Below are positions 48,792 through 56,745 of a DNA stretch of 64,000 nt, piece by piece (within the stretch, counting starts at the first letter, position 1; every line of letters starts with the position of its first letter). Origin of the DNA: Frankia sp. QA3. Lineage in GTDB: Bacteria > Actinomycetota > Actinomycetes > Frankiales > Frankiaceae. The DNA is taken from the NCBI RefSeq assembly GCF_000262465.1, contig NZ_CM001489.1:2290597-2354596 (forward strand), written 5' to 3'. The translations under genes and the position numbers were made by a program. Under the pieces are notes generated by a model, which made no database searches, was not told where the DNA came from, and saw only the letters and a list, made by a program, of their open reading frames with translations.

Positions 48792-50258
48792 GTGTCCACA
48801 CCGGAATCAACACTGAGCAGCGGCACCGACCGCATGAGCGGGCGCGCCCGAGGCGTGCTGCTCGTGCTGTGTGGCGCGATTTTTCTCGAGGGCATCGACG
48901 TGGCAATGCTCAACGTGGCCCTGCCTTCGATCAGGTCCGACCTGGGGATGTCCACCGGCGAGCTGCAATGGGTGATGAGCGCCTATGTGCTCGGATACGG
49001 CGGCTTCATGCTGCTCGGCGGCCGCGCCGCCGACCTGTTCGGCCGCCGGCAGATGTTCCTGTTCTGGCTGGGGGCGTTCATCCTCTTCTCCGGGCTGGGC
49101 GGCCTGGCCAACGAGGGGTGGGTACTGATCCTCGCCCGGTTCGTGACCGGGGTGGCCGCCGCGTTCATGGCCCCGGCCGGCCTGTCGATCATCACCACCA
49201 CATTCGAGGAGGGCGCGGTGCGCAACCGGGCTCTCCTGATCTACGCGGGCGTCGCGGCAGCGGGGTTCTCGATCGGGCTGGTCGTCGGCGGACTGCTCAC
49301 CACGGTCAGCTGGCGTTGGGTGTTCTTCACTCCGGTCATCCTGTCGATCATCATCATGATCGCGTCCGTTTCCCTGATCGAGAAGTTCCCCCGGCCCGAC
49401 CGGACGGGCCAGCGGGTCGACCTGTTCGGAGCGGTCACGGTGACCGGCGCGATTCTGCTGCTCGTGCTCACGGTCGAGCGGGCCACCCACGTCGACGTGG
49501 GCTGGACGATCGGCACCGCCGCCGCCAGCTTCCTGCTCTTCGTCGCGTTCGTGGTGGCCGAGCGGGTCGCGCCGATGCCCCTGGTTCGGCTGGGGATCCT
49601 CCGCAACGGCTCACTGGTCCGTTTTAACATCGGGGCCCTGGTCTTCTCCGGCGGCTTCTTCGCCTTCCAGTTCATCGCCGTGCTCTACCTGCAGGAGCTG
49701 CGGCGCTGGTCAACCGTCGAGACGAGCCTGGCACTGCTGGCGATCGGCGTGGACTCGGTGTTGTCTCCGACCCTCACGCCACGGCTGGTGAACCGTTTCG
49801 GCAACCATCGGGTGATCTTCGGCGGGATGCTCCTGGCGGTGCTGTCCTACGCCTTGTTCCTGCGGGTCGGGGCCGACTGGACTTACGCGGCGATGTTCCC
49901 CACGATGCTGCTGCTCGGTATCGCGTTCTCGCTGACGTACGGCCCGCTGACGATCGCCGCCACGGACGGCGTCGACGAGGAGGAGCAGGGGCTTGCCGGT
50001 GGCCTGCTCTACACCTCGTTCCAGTTCGGTGCCGCACTCGGCCTCTGCGCGGCGACCGCCGTGAACATCGCGGCCACCGGGGAGGACGGTTCGACGCAGA
50101 CCCTGTTGGACGGCTATCACGCCGCCCTTCTCGTGCCGCTGTCGGCGGCCATCCTGGGCGCCGTCGTCAGCGCCTTCGGTCTGGGTCGGGCTCCCACCCG
50201 CGACGAACCCCCGGGCGGAACCCAGGCCGAGGTACCGGTCCCCGTTCAGGTCGGGTAG
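48792..50258 (+). CDS. DHA2-family MFS exporter
   Basis: A 488-residue, 14-helix exporter from GTG 48792, with AAGGAG 8 bp upstream. It has GIDVAMLNVALPSIRSDLGM (helix 1), YGGFMLLGGRAADLFGRRQM (motif A), and SIGLVVGGLLTTVSWRWVFF (motif C). The late helices follow, ending in a hydrophilic tail. It appears complete, unlike the related remnant at 3142. It is probably repressed by the divergent HxlR protein. Substrate unknown; drug or quinone efflux is common for the pair. Confidence 0.92.
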   Translation: MSTPESTLSSGTDRMSGRARGVLLVLCGAIFLEGIDVAMLNVALPSIRSDLGMSTGELQWVMSAYVLGYGGFMLLGGRAADLFGRRQMFLFWLGAFILFSGLGGLANEGWVLILARFVTGVAAAFMAPAGLSIITTTFEEGAVRNRALLIYAGVAAAGFSIGLVVGGLLTTVSWRWVFFTPVILSIIIMIASVSLIEKFPRPDRTGQRVDLFGAVTVTGAILLLVLTVERATHVDVGWTIGTAAASFLLFVAFVVAERVAPMPLVRLGILRNGSLVRFNIGALVFSGGFFAFQFIAVLYLQELRRWSTVETSLALLAIGVDSVLSPTLTPRLVNRFGNHRVIFGGMLLAVLSYALFLRVGADWTYAAMFPTMLLLGIAFSLTYGPLTIAATDGVDEEEQGLAGGLLYTSFQFGAALGLCAATAVNIAATGEDGSTQTLLDGYHAALLVPLSAAILGAVVSAFGLGRAPTRDEPPGGTQAEVPVPVQVG

Positions 50259-50372
50259 GGACCCGCGGAGCGATCCGAGGGAACTCCCCGGGATCAGCGG
50301 ATTCTCGCCCCGGCCAGTCGGCCGGTAGCGCAGTCGACGTCGCCACGGTCGGCGAGGATCCTCGGCGGCCGA

Positions 50373-51134
50373 TCAGCTGGCTGTGGGCGGCCAGACCGGT
50401 GGCAGAGTGCGGCCGAATGCCTCCAGCCAGCCGGGCGGCGGAATCTCGTACGGCCGCAGCCGGGTCATGTGGCCGTCGTCGACAAGCAGCGCCTGGCCAT
50501 CACGCAGCCGGCTCGTCGGCCGTCCGACCAGGGCGCCGACGCGCCCGTCGTAGGACTCGCTGTGCCGGCGGGTCAGCACGATGCCGAACTGGTTCAGAAT
50601 GTCGCGGTGCACGCGGCGCAGGCCGCCCGTGTCGATGGTCGCGATCACGAACACCCCGGCCTCGGAACCCTCCTTGAGCAGGAAGTCGAGCGGCACCCCG
50701 ACTCCGGCCGCGCCGTACCCGTAGGGCGAGGCGTCCAGCCCGCGGCAGCGGTGCAGACCGTTGAGGATGACGAACCTGCAGTCGGCGACCAGGTCCACGG
50801 TGTAGGCATCGTCGGGCGCCCGCGTCTTCACCAGGTCCGCGAGCGCTTCGAGATGCTCGAGGCAGTGCACGGCGCCGTGCCGTTGCAGGCCGGGCGGCAG
50901 CGTCGCCAGGTCGGCGTGGACGGCGCCGTAGCGGTGGTTCGCCGGGGTGAAGTCGATCACCGAGACGACGTCCGGGCGCAGGGGATCGCGGCCGACACCC
51001 GCCGCGGCGAGGGCGGCCACCGTCGAGGTCACCCGCACCGCCCGTTCGGTCTCCTGGATCACCCGGTTGGTGTGAATCCGGAGCTGCTCCAGCTCGTCGA
51101 GAAAGGGCTCGTCGGGCCCGTGCGCCTCGCTCAT
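50373..51134 (-). CDS. FtsK/EccC-like C-terminal domain protein
   Basis: A 253-residue protein from ATG 51134 (GGAGAACGGCG before it). Residues about 100-250 look like the last ATPase-like module of actinobacterial FtsK/SpoIIIE-type proteins: DCRFVILNGLHRCRGLD (Walker-B-like), FLLKEGSEAGVFVIATIDTG, FGIVLTRRHSESYDGRVGAL and RLRDGQALLVDDGHMTRLRP. No Walker A motif is present, and the rest of a normal 900-1300-residue FtsK is missing. The first 60 residues are a helical linker (LEQLRIHTNRVIQETERAVR). It lies downstream of two small helical ORFs on the same strand, so it may belong to a reduced type VII-like locus. Confidence 0.65.
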   Translation of the reverse strand: MSEAHGPDEPFLDELEQLRIHTNRVIQETERAVRVTSTVAALAAAGVGRDPLRPDVVSVIDFTPANHRYGAVHADLATLPPGLQRHGAVHCLEHLEALADLVKTRAPDDAYTVDLVADCRFVILNGLHRCRGLDASPYGYGAAGVGVPLDFLLKEGSEAGVFVIATIDTGGLRRVHRDILNQFGIVLTRRHSESYDGRVGALVGRPTSRLRDGQALLVDDGHMTRLRPYEIPPPGWLEAFGRTLPPVWPPTAS

Positions 51135-51165
51135 CGCCGTTCTCCGTTCCGATGCCCGTCGACGG

Positions 51166-51460
51166 TCACGGTTGCTCGTCAACCGGAGGGTGGGGATCGG
51201 CGACGCGCCGCGCCTCCCGGGCCTGTTCGAGCCCCTCCGTCGCCTGGTCGAGTCGATGCCGGCTCGCGGCAAGCTCCGCCTTGGCGCGGCCGACGGCAGC
51301 CGCGGCGGCGGAGGTGTCGCACATTGTCCTCGGCCTGGCCGGCCAGGCGGGTCAACCAGCCACTCAGCTCGGCAACCGTCCCGTTGACACCGGCAATGGT
51401 GGTGGCCAGCAGCCCGACATGCGCGGCGAGCGCATCGGGATTCACCGATGCGAGTGCCAT
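51166..51460 (-). pseudogene. WXG100-like helical protein, frameshifted
   Basis: ATG 51460 opens VNPDALAAHVGLLATTIAGV NGTVAELSGWLTRLAGQAE, a helical stretch with a central SGW, like WXG-type proteins. Near 51325 coherent sequence moves to another frame (MCDTSAAAAAVGRAKAELAA SRHRLDQATEGLEQAREARR) and runs to the stop at 51166. Together they would make one helical hairpin of about 95 residues. Alternatively they are two small proteins, the second starting at ATG 51324. The gap to the FtsK-like gene is 31 bp. Confidence 0.5.
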
Positions 51461-51498
51461 CCGCCCTCACCCCGAAAGTGCCGTGTCCTGACGACGAC

Positions 51499-51648
51499 TC
51501 AGGGACCGCCGAGATAGTCGTCGAGCGGCCCGGCCTTCTTCCGCAGCTTCGCGGCGAGCTCGTTGGCGGTGCCGAGGAAGGAGCCGAACCTGCCGGTCAC
51601 CTCGGCCACCTCGTCGGCGAAGCTCCGGTAATCGGACTGCCATGGCAT
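51499..51648 (-). CDS. Small helical protein upstream of WXG-like gene
   Basis: A 49-residue ORF from ATG 51648: MPWQSDYRSFADEVAEVTGR FGSFLGTANELAAKLRKKAG PLDDYLGGP. It is amphipathic and likely a single helix pair. Same strand as, and 38 bp before, the WXG-like ORF; together with the FtsK-like gene they form a three-gene set. A longer start at 51717 adds basic residues and is less likely. Function unknown. Confidence 0.5.
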   Translation of the reverse strand: MPWQSDYRSFADEVAEVTGRFGSFLGTANELAAKLRKKAGPLDDYLGGP

Positions 51649-52193
51649 CCGGAGTCCGCCGGACGAGCCCGTCGCACAACGGCCTGACCGCCGGCCTTCC
51701 CCCGAAGGCACTGTCAATCCGCGCTGCCCACGGGGAGGCCCCGCTCGGCGCGCGCATGGTCATCGTCGCAGCGCGAGGCCGCTCCCGTGGCGTCTTTCCG
51801 TGAACTGACGGTGGCCCGGCGCGGGGCACGTTTTCCCCGTCGACTCATCCGGCGCCCGGATCGCTGGTCCGCGACCCGGTGACAACGCGCCGTCCCGCCG
51901 ACCGATCGACGGGGTGGCGGTGCAGGCGCGCTGGGCTGGAGAGCGACGAGGTGGTGCGCGAGGCCGCCTACGGCTACCAGCCCGACGAGCTGCTCCAGCG
52001 CTGAACCTCCCACGGCCGCCGCCCCATCCGAGGCGACCGCCGACAAGATGGCCACGAAAGCCCCTAAATCAATCTGCGGCGCCCGCATTTCCGCGGCTCG
52101 AAATCCCTGATCTTGACGCGGTCTCTTCAGATGCCTGAGAGTCGAGAACCGATGCACCGTGGATCTCGCTCTCCAGGAAGAGGGACCGTTGGC
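51649..52193. other. 545-bp intergenic region
   Basis: No full gene. On the + strand, 51934-52005 reads GLESDEVVREAAYGYQPDEL LQR before a stop, which looks like the tail of a lost coding sequence. The DUF6603-cluster promoter should lie in 52010-52190; AAATCAATCTGCGG and AGGAAGAGGG (ribosome site) are visible. Confidence 0.45.
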
Positions 52194-53894
52194 ATGTCGG
52201 ACGAACTGGTGCAAGCGTTCTTCACGGTGCGGGACGGGACGAGTCGGATCGGGTTTGTCGTCCAGGGTGGGCGGGTGGCCGGGTGGGACTGGGCGGCCCG
52301 GCAGGTTGCCGCCAACACCCTGAGGATCGGCGAGAGATGGCCAGAACTGGCCGACAAGGCACCTCAGTTCACAGCCGGGTTCGATGCGGCGTTTACTCCT
52401 CCGTCGCGTAATCCGTGGACGGTGGTGCTGTGTGGGGACATGTGCGTGGAGCTACAGCCGCTCACCGGCACGGCAACCTCCCCGTTCAAAATCGACGAAT
52501 ATCTCCCGGGACTGCCGCCCGCGTTCCAGAGTGGGATCGACGCGGCGCTACCGGCTCCCGGCAACAACCGGTTCCACCTGTTCAAGGGCAGCCAGTGCGC
52601 CTTGTACGACATGCGCTCCTCCGAGCTCATCGAGGTGAAATCGATCGAGGCGACCCTGACTGGGCTCGGGAACTACGCGCCGCAGTTCGCCACCGGGATC
52701 ACCGCGGCGACGTCCGACCCCGGAGACGGCCGGTTCTACCTGTTCAAAGGCGACCGGTACACGAGCGGAGTGCTCGCCGAAAGCCGGGTGGACCAGGCGG
52801 CGGCCGAGATCAACGACACGTCGTGGCCGGGACTGGTGGCCGCGTTCACTCCGGGCCGGCTACTGGTCCAGTACCACTGGAAGCCCCAGGAGGAACCCAA
52901 TCTGGATCTACCCAACCTCCGGGGCGTGGATCTGGCATCGGGACGCGAAACCGGGGTGGTCGCCGGAGTGCACGCCTTCACCATCCCGTATGACAGCCTC
53001 AACTTCAGTCCCGATGGCCGTTATCTCTACTACTGCCCGCCCGTCCTGAAGCCGCGCGTGTGCTGGAACATAGGTACCGGAGAGCACCTGGAGGACCTCG
53101 CGGGCGGCGTCGCCCTGTTGGCGGGAGTGCAGTTCAGCCCCGATGGGCAGCTGGCTCACTACGTGGGCCTGTTTCAGGGTTTCACCACCCAGCTGGTCAC
53201 GGCCCGGACCGGGACCTTCGACCTGGTGAGCCAGATCCCATTTTCCGCGACCCCGAATTCCGCTGAGGCCGCCGAGGCGGGGGCGGACCCTCGTTCGGAC
53301 GGAAGCTCCCCGGGCTTCAGCTTCGCGGTCGGTCCCGAGGGGCGGTACGTGTACATAGCTCAGAACTATTCCGACACACTCCACGTGCTGCAGGTGGATC
53401 TCCAGGAAAAGCGGGTCACCCGGAATGAGCGGATCGTCGGACCCTACGGGGTGCTGGATCTGCGCGTACACCCCGACGGACACACCCTGTACTTCCTGGA
53501 AAACTACAGACTGGCCTCCTTCAACCTACAGACCGAGGAGGTCCGCCGCGCCGGTCATCTGCCCGAGTTCTCCGGCCTGGGTCTCTGCCGGCCCACGGGG
53601 GAGCTGTACGGCTTGGTCAGGGGAGCGGGCGGCGGCGTCAGGGTGATCGAGCCCGCCACCTTCGCCGAGGTCGGTCGGATCCCCGTCGCCGCCGGCGGAG
53701 GTCCGGGTACACCGCGGGGAATCACCTTCAGCCATGGCGGAACGCGCGCGTACGTGTGCGACAGCGGTTCCCCCTTCTCGGTGGCGGTGATCAGCACGAC
53801 CGCGCGGTCCAAGGACGCCTCGATAGCGGTACCGATGCCGCCGGGCTTCCCCGCCGGGTCGATACCGGTCGGCGTGGCGCACTCCATCCGCTGA
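52194..53894 (+). CDS. Hemopexin-repeat and beta-propeller protein
   Basis: A 566-residue protein from ATG 52194, with AGGAAGAGGG about 10 bp upstream. Residues about 15-210 contain at least three hemopexin-like repeats. Their recurring elements are WPELADKAPQFTAGFDAAF, YLPGLPPAFQSGIDAALPAP GNNRFHLFKGSQCALYD, and NYAPQFATGITAATS...GRFYLFKGDRYTSG. From about 230 onward it is a seven-bladed-type propeller of YncE/lactonase character (LNFSPDGRYLYYCPP, GVQFSPDGQLAHYVG, LRVHPDGHTLYFLENYRLAS, ITFSHGGTRAYVCDSG). No signal peptide or helix. Hemopexin repeats mediate binding in animal proteins and in some bacterial insecticidal proteins. It is the first gene of the cluster that extends to the window end. 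Confidence 0.85.
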   Translation: MSDELVQAFFTVRDGTSRIGFVVQGGRVAGWDWAARQVAANTLRIGERWPELADKAPQFTAGFDAAFTPPSRNPWTVVLCGDMCVELQPLTGTATSPFKIDEYLPGLPPAFQSGIDAALPAPGNNRFHLFKGSQCALYDMRSSELIEVKSIEATLTGLGNYAPQFATGITAATSDPGDGRFYLFKGDRYTSGVLAESRVDQAAAEINDTSWPGLVAAFTPGRLLVQYHWKPQEEPNLDLPNLRGVDLASGRETGVVAGVHAFTIPYDSLNFSPDGRYLYYCPPVLKPRVCWNIGTGEHLEDLAGGVALLAGVQFSPDGQLAHYVGLFQGFTTQLVTARTGTFDLVSQIPFSATPNSAEAAEAGADPRSDGSSPGFSFAVGPEGRYVYIAQNYSDTLHVLQVDLQEKRVTRNERIVGPYGVLDLRVHPDGHTLYFLENYRLASFNLQTEEVRRAGHLPEFSGLGLCRPTGELYGLVRGAGGGVRVIEPATFAEVGRIPVAAGGGPGTPRGITFSHGGTRAYVCDSGSPFSVAVISTTARSKDASIAVPMPPGFPAGSIPVGVAHSIR

Positions 53895-53940
53895 ATCCGG
53901 TCAGAGCCCCGCCCCGTTCCATTGTCACCTGGGAGAGATG

Positions 53941-56745
53941 ATGGCCGCACGCGCGCCGATGCCGCTGTCCGAGCTCGTCAACGAGTACCTGCGCCCGTTG
54001 GGAATCACGCTCCCGTGGCCGGCGGCGTTCGCACCGATACTGGAAGAGATCGTCGTCGACGAGGACGCGGGCGGGCGTGGCGACACGCTGGTCACGGCGT
54101 GGACCCCGGGGTTCGGTGACGAGACGGGCGTGCCGTCGCCCGCCCGGTTCGTGCTGCTGGTCACCAAGGCGGTGATTCCCGGCTCGACGCTGGTGGTGGG
54201 GCTGCTGGATGCCCCGCTGGGGTTCGACGGCTCGCGGTTCACGCTCGTGGGCGAGTTCATCCCGAACGGGGCGCTGGCGTTCCCCAGGGTTCAGGTGGTC
54301 CTCACGACCAAGGAGCTCGACGTGGGCACGGTGGGGGTCCTCAACGGGGTCCTCGCCGGGTACGGGGTGAACCTGGAGGTGCCGCTGCCCAACGCGATGA
54401 GCGCGCACACGTGGTCGAAGTATCTGTCGGTGTGCATCCCCTGGCAGCTCAAGGGCGGCACGATGCCCGCACTGTCGATCTTCTGGGCGTCGGAGGACGA
54501 GTCGGACGGCAACAAGGAGAAGAGCATCTCCTTCCCGGGGATGCCGGTGTCGTTCGGGCCGTTGACGCTGGTGGGGGTGCGACGGGGCACCGTCCGGGAC
54601 CACTGGCGGGTGGAGCTGGTCGCGAACCTGATCGTCGGCGGGCAGGATTTCTCGCTGGACGGGCTCGGGCTGGCGATCCCGGTCGGATTGAAAGGACTCA
54701 AGCCCAAGCCGGAGCTCGCGGGGGCGGCGCTGTCGCTGCACCGGCTGATCCCCAAGCTGAACGTCGACGCGGCCCTGCGGTACACCGGGCTGGGCGACGA
54801 CCAGATCTCCTACGGGCTGGCGGGCCTGGTCCGGGTGCAGACCAATGCGGTGACGGTGCTGGGAGCCGGCGCGTTCTCCCGGGCGGTCGCCGACTACTCG
54901 ATGGTGTTCCTGTACGCGGAGGCGCTGCTCAAACCGGGCACGGCGTTGTTCGGGCCGCCGCCGTTCACGGTGATCGGGCTGTCGGGCGGGTTCGGGATCA
55001 ACGCGACGGTGCGCGCGCCGACGGCGGCGCAGTTGCCGGCGTTCCCGCTGATGAACCGGCTGCAGGCGGCGCCGGGCTCGGGCGAGGATGCCCCGCCGCC
55101 CCCCGAGCCGCTGGAGATGCTCAACGATCTGGTGAGCAAGACCGGCTGGGTGCGCCCCGAAGAGGGCTCCTACTGGATCGCGATGGGGTTGACGTTCACC
55201 TCGTTCCGGTTCGTGGAGACCAAGGCCCTGGCGCTGGTGGAGTTCGGCAACCGGCTCAACATCATGATTCTCGGGCGGACGTCGATCACGTTGCCCAAGC
55301 ACGCCGACCCCAGCAGGAAGGTGCACGCGCGGCTCAACCTCGACCTGCGGTTCGCCTACCTGTCCGACCAGCATCTGCTGACGCTGGAGGTGGCGGTGGG
55401 ACAGGGATCGTTCCTGTTCACCGAGACCGCCGAGCTCACCGGCGGGCTGGCGTTCTGCGTCTGGACAGGCGGCGGCAAGGGCGGCGACTTCGTCCTCACC
55501 CTGGGCGGGTACCACCCGCAGTTCCTGGTGAACATGCCGAAGCACTACCCGGCGGCGGCCCGGCTGGGCTTCCGCTGGGAGCCCAGCAGCCAGGTGGTGG
55601 TGCAGGCGCAGGGGTACACCGCGCTCACCCCAGGGGCGATCATGTTCGGCGGGGCGCTCAGCGCCCGCTACGACCTGGGCGGCGTCGTGCAGCTCAGCGC
55701 CTGGTTCACCGCGCATGTGGACGCGCTGATCCAGTGGAAGCCGTTCTATCTGGACCTGGCGATGGGGATCTCCATCGGGGTCTCGGCCACCCTCAAGATT
55801 GCCTTCATCAAGGTGCGGATCGCGATCGAGGTCGGGATCACGCTGCAGTTCTGGACGCCGCCGACCGGCGGCCGGGTGACCGTGAAGCTCTGGTTCATCG
55901 AGTTCGGCTTCGATCTCGGGTCGGCCCGCCTCGGAGCGCCTCCGGTGCTGTGGGGCGAGTTCCAGACGCAGCTGCCCGCCCCGATCCGCACCACGGCGGT
56001 GAAGGGGTTCCTCGCCGACGTGGAGAAGGGCGAGTCGCAGGCGCGGGCTGCGCGCCAGGGCCCGCCCCTGGCATCGATCGACGGGTTCACCCTGGCCACC
56101 GAAGCGGCGTTGCCGACCTCGCAGATCACGGTGAACGGCACCTCGGAGTACGACGGCCCGAAGATCGACATTCGGCCGATGCGGCTCACCGGCGTCGACT
56201 CCCGGCAGCTGGTCACGATCACCCGGTCCGAGGGCGGGCAGGAGGTCCCATCCGACCTCCAGGGCTGGGAGTTCACCCCGATCAGGCAGGACCTGCCCGG
56301 CGCGCTGTGGGGGACGCCCGCGCCCTCGCCGGAGGAGATGGCCGCCGGGCCCGGGCTGGTGAAAGACCGCGTGACCGGGCTGCTGATCGAGGTGCCGCCG
56401 CCGCGCCGGGGCGGTTCGGTCGGCCCCGTGACGGCCGCGGCGCTGAGCTATGAGCCGCTGGACGACGGCGACCTGCCCCTGCGCGACGCCACCGCGGCGG
56501 GGCCCGCCCCCCGCGTCGCAGACGCCACCATCCAGCGGATTGCCGAGACCCTGGCTGAGGCGACTGCGGCCGAGCGGACCGCCGTCCACGAGGCCCTCGC
56601 CCGCCTGGGGCTGGAAGTCGGCGAGGACACCGACGGGTCTCTGGCGGAGTACGCCGAGCTGATCCCCCGCACCATGATCAACAATCCGTTGGTCACGGCC
56701 GCGCCCGTCCCCGTCTCCACCGCCCCCACGAGGGAGCCCCGTTGA
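53941..56745 (+). CDS. DUF6603-domain protein
   Basis: A 934-residue protein from the second of two adjacent ATGs (53941), 5 bp after GGAG. The C-terminal half has the DUF6603 signature: LGGYHPQFLVNMPKHYPAAA RLGFRW, then QGYTALTPGAIMFGGALSAR YDLGG and LSAWFTAHVDALIQWKPFYL. ISIGVSATLKIAFIKVRIAI and TPPTGGRVTVKLWFIEFGFD follow. The whole protein is built of alternating hydrophobic and polar strands, with no signal peptide and no long helices until the final 60 residues (IQRIAETLAEATAAERTAVH). The family occurs in bacteria and fungi and has no known function. The stop overlaps the next gene's TTG start by 4 bp. Confidence 0.85.
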   Translation: MAARAPMPLSELVNEYLRPLGITLPWPAAFAPILEEIVVDEDAGGRGDTLVTAWTPGFGDETGVPSPARFVLLVTKAVIPGSTLVVGLLDAPLGFDGSRFTLVGEFIPNGALAFPRVQVVLTTKELDVGTVGVLNGVLAGYGVNLEVPLPNAMSAHTWSKYLSVCIPWQLKGGTMPALSIFWASEDESDGNKEKSISFPGMPVSFGPLTLVGVRRGTVRDHWRVELVANLIVGGQDFSLDGLGLAIPVGLKGLKPKPELAGAALSLHRLIPKLNVDAALRYTGLGDDQISYGLAGLVRVQTNAVTVLGAGAFSRAVADYSMVFLYAEALLKPGTALFGPPPFTVIGLSGGFGINATVRAPTAAQLPAFPLMNRLQAAPGSGEDAPPPPEPLEMLNDLVSKTGWVRPEEGSYWIAMGLTFTSFRFVETKALALVEFGNRLNIMILGRTSITLPKHADPSRKVHARLNLDLRFAYLSDQHLLTLEVAVGQGSFLFTETAELTGGLAFCVWTGGGKGGDFVLTLGGYHPQFLVNMPKHYPAAARLGFRWEPSSQVVVQAQGYTALTPGAIMFGGALSARYDLGGVVQLSAWFTAHVDALIQWKPFYLDLAMGISIGVSATLKIAFIKVRIAIEVGITLQFWTPPTGGRVTVKLWFIEFGFDLGSARLGAPPVLWGEFQTQLPAPIRTTAVKGFLADVEKGESQARAARQGPPLASIDGFTLATEAALPTSQITVNGTSEYDGPKIDIRPMRLTGVDSRQLVTITRSEGGQEVPSDLQGWEFTPIRQDLPGALWGTPAPSPEEMAAGPGLVKDRVTGLLIEVPPPRRGGSVGPVTAAALSYEPLDDGDLPLRDATAAGPAPRVADATIQRIAETLAEATAAERTAVHEALARLGLEVGEDTDGSLAEYAELIPRTMINNPLVTAAPVPVSTAPTREPR

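Noticed and set aside
53791..56589. 932-codon reverse-strand frame opposite the DUF6603 gene
   Set aside because: The composition is typical of antisense shadow (Arg/Gln/His-rich). The forward frame has DUF6603 signatures and a ribosome site.
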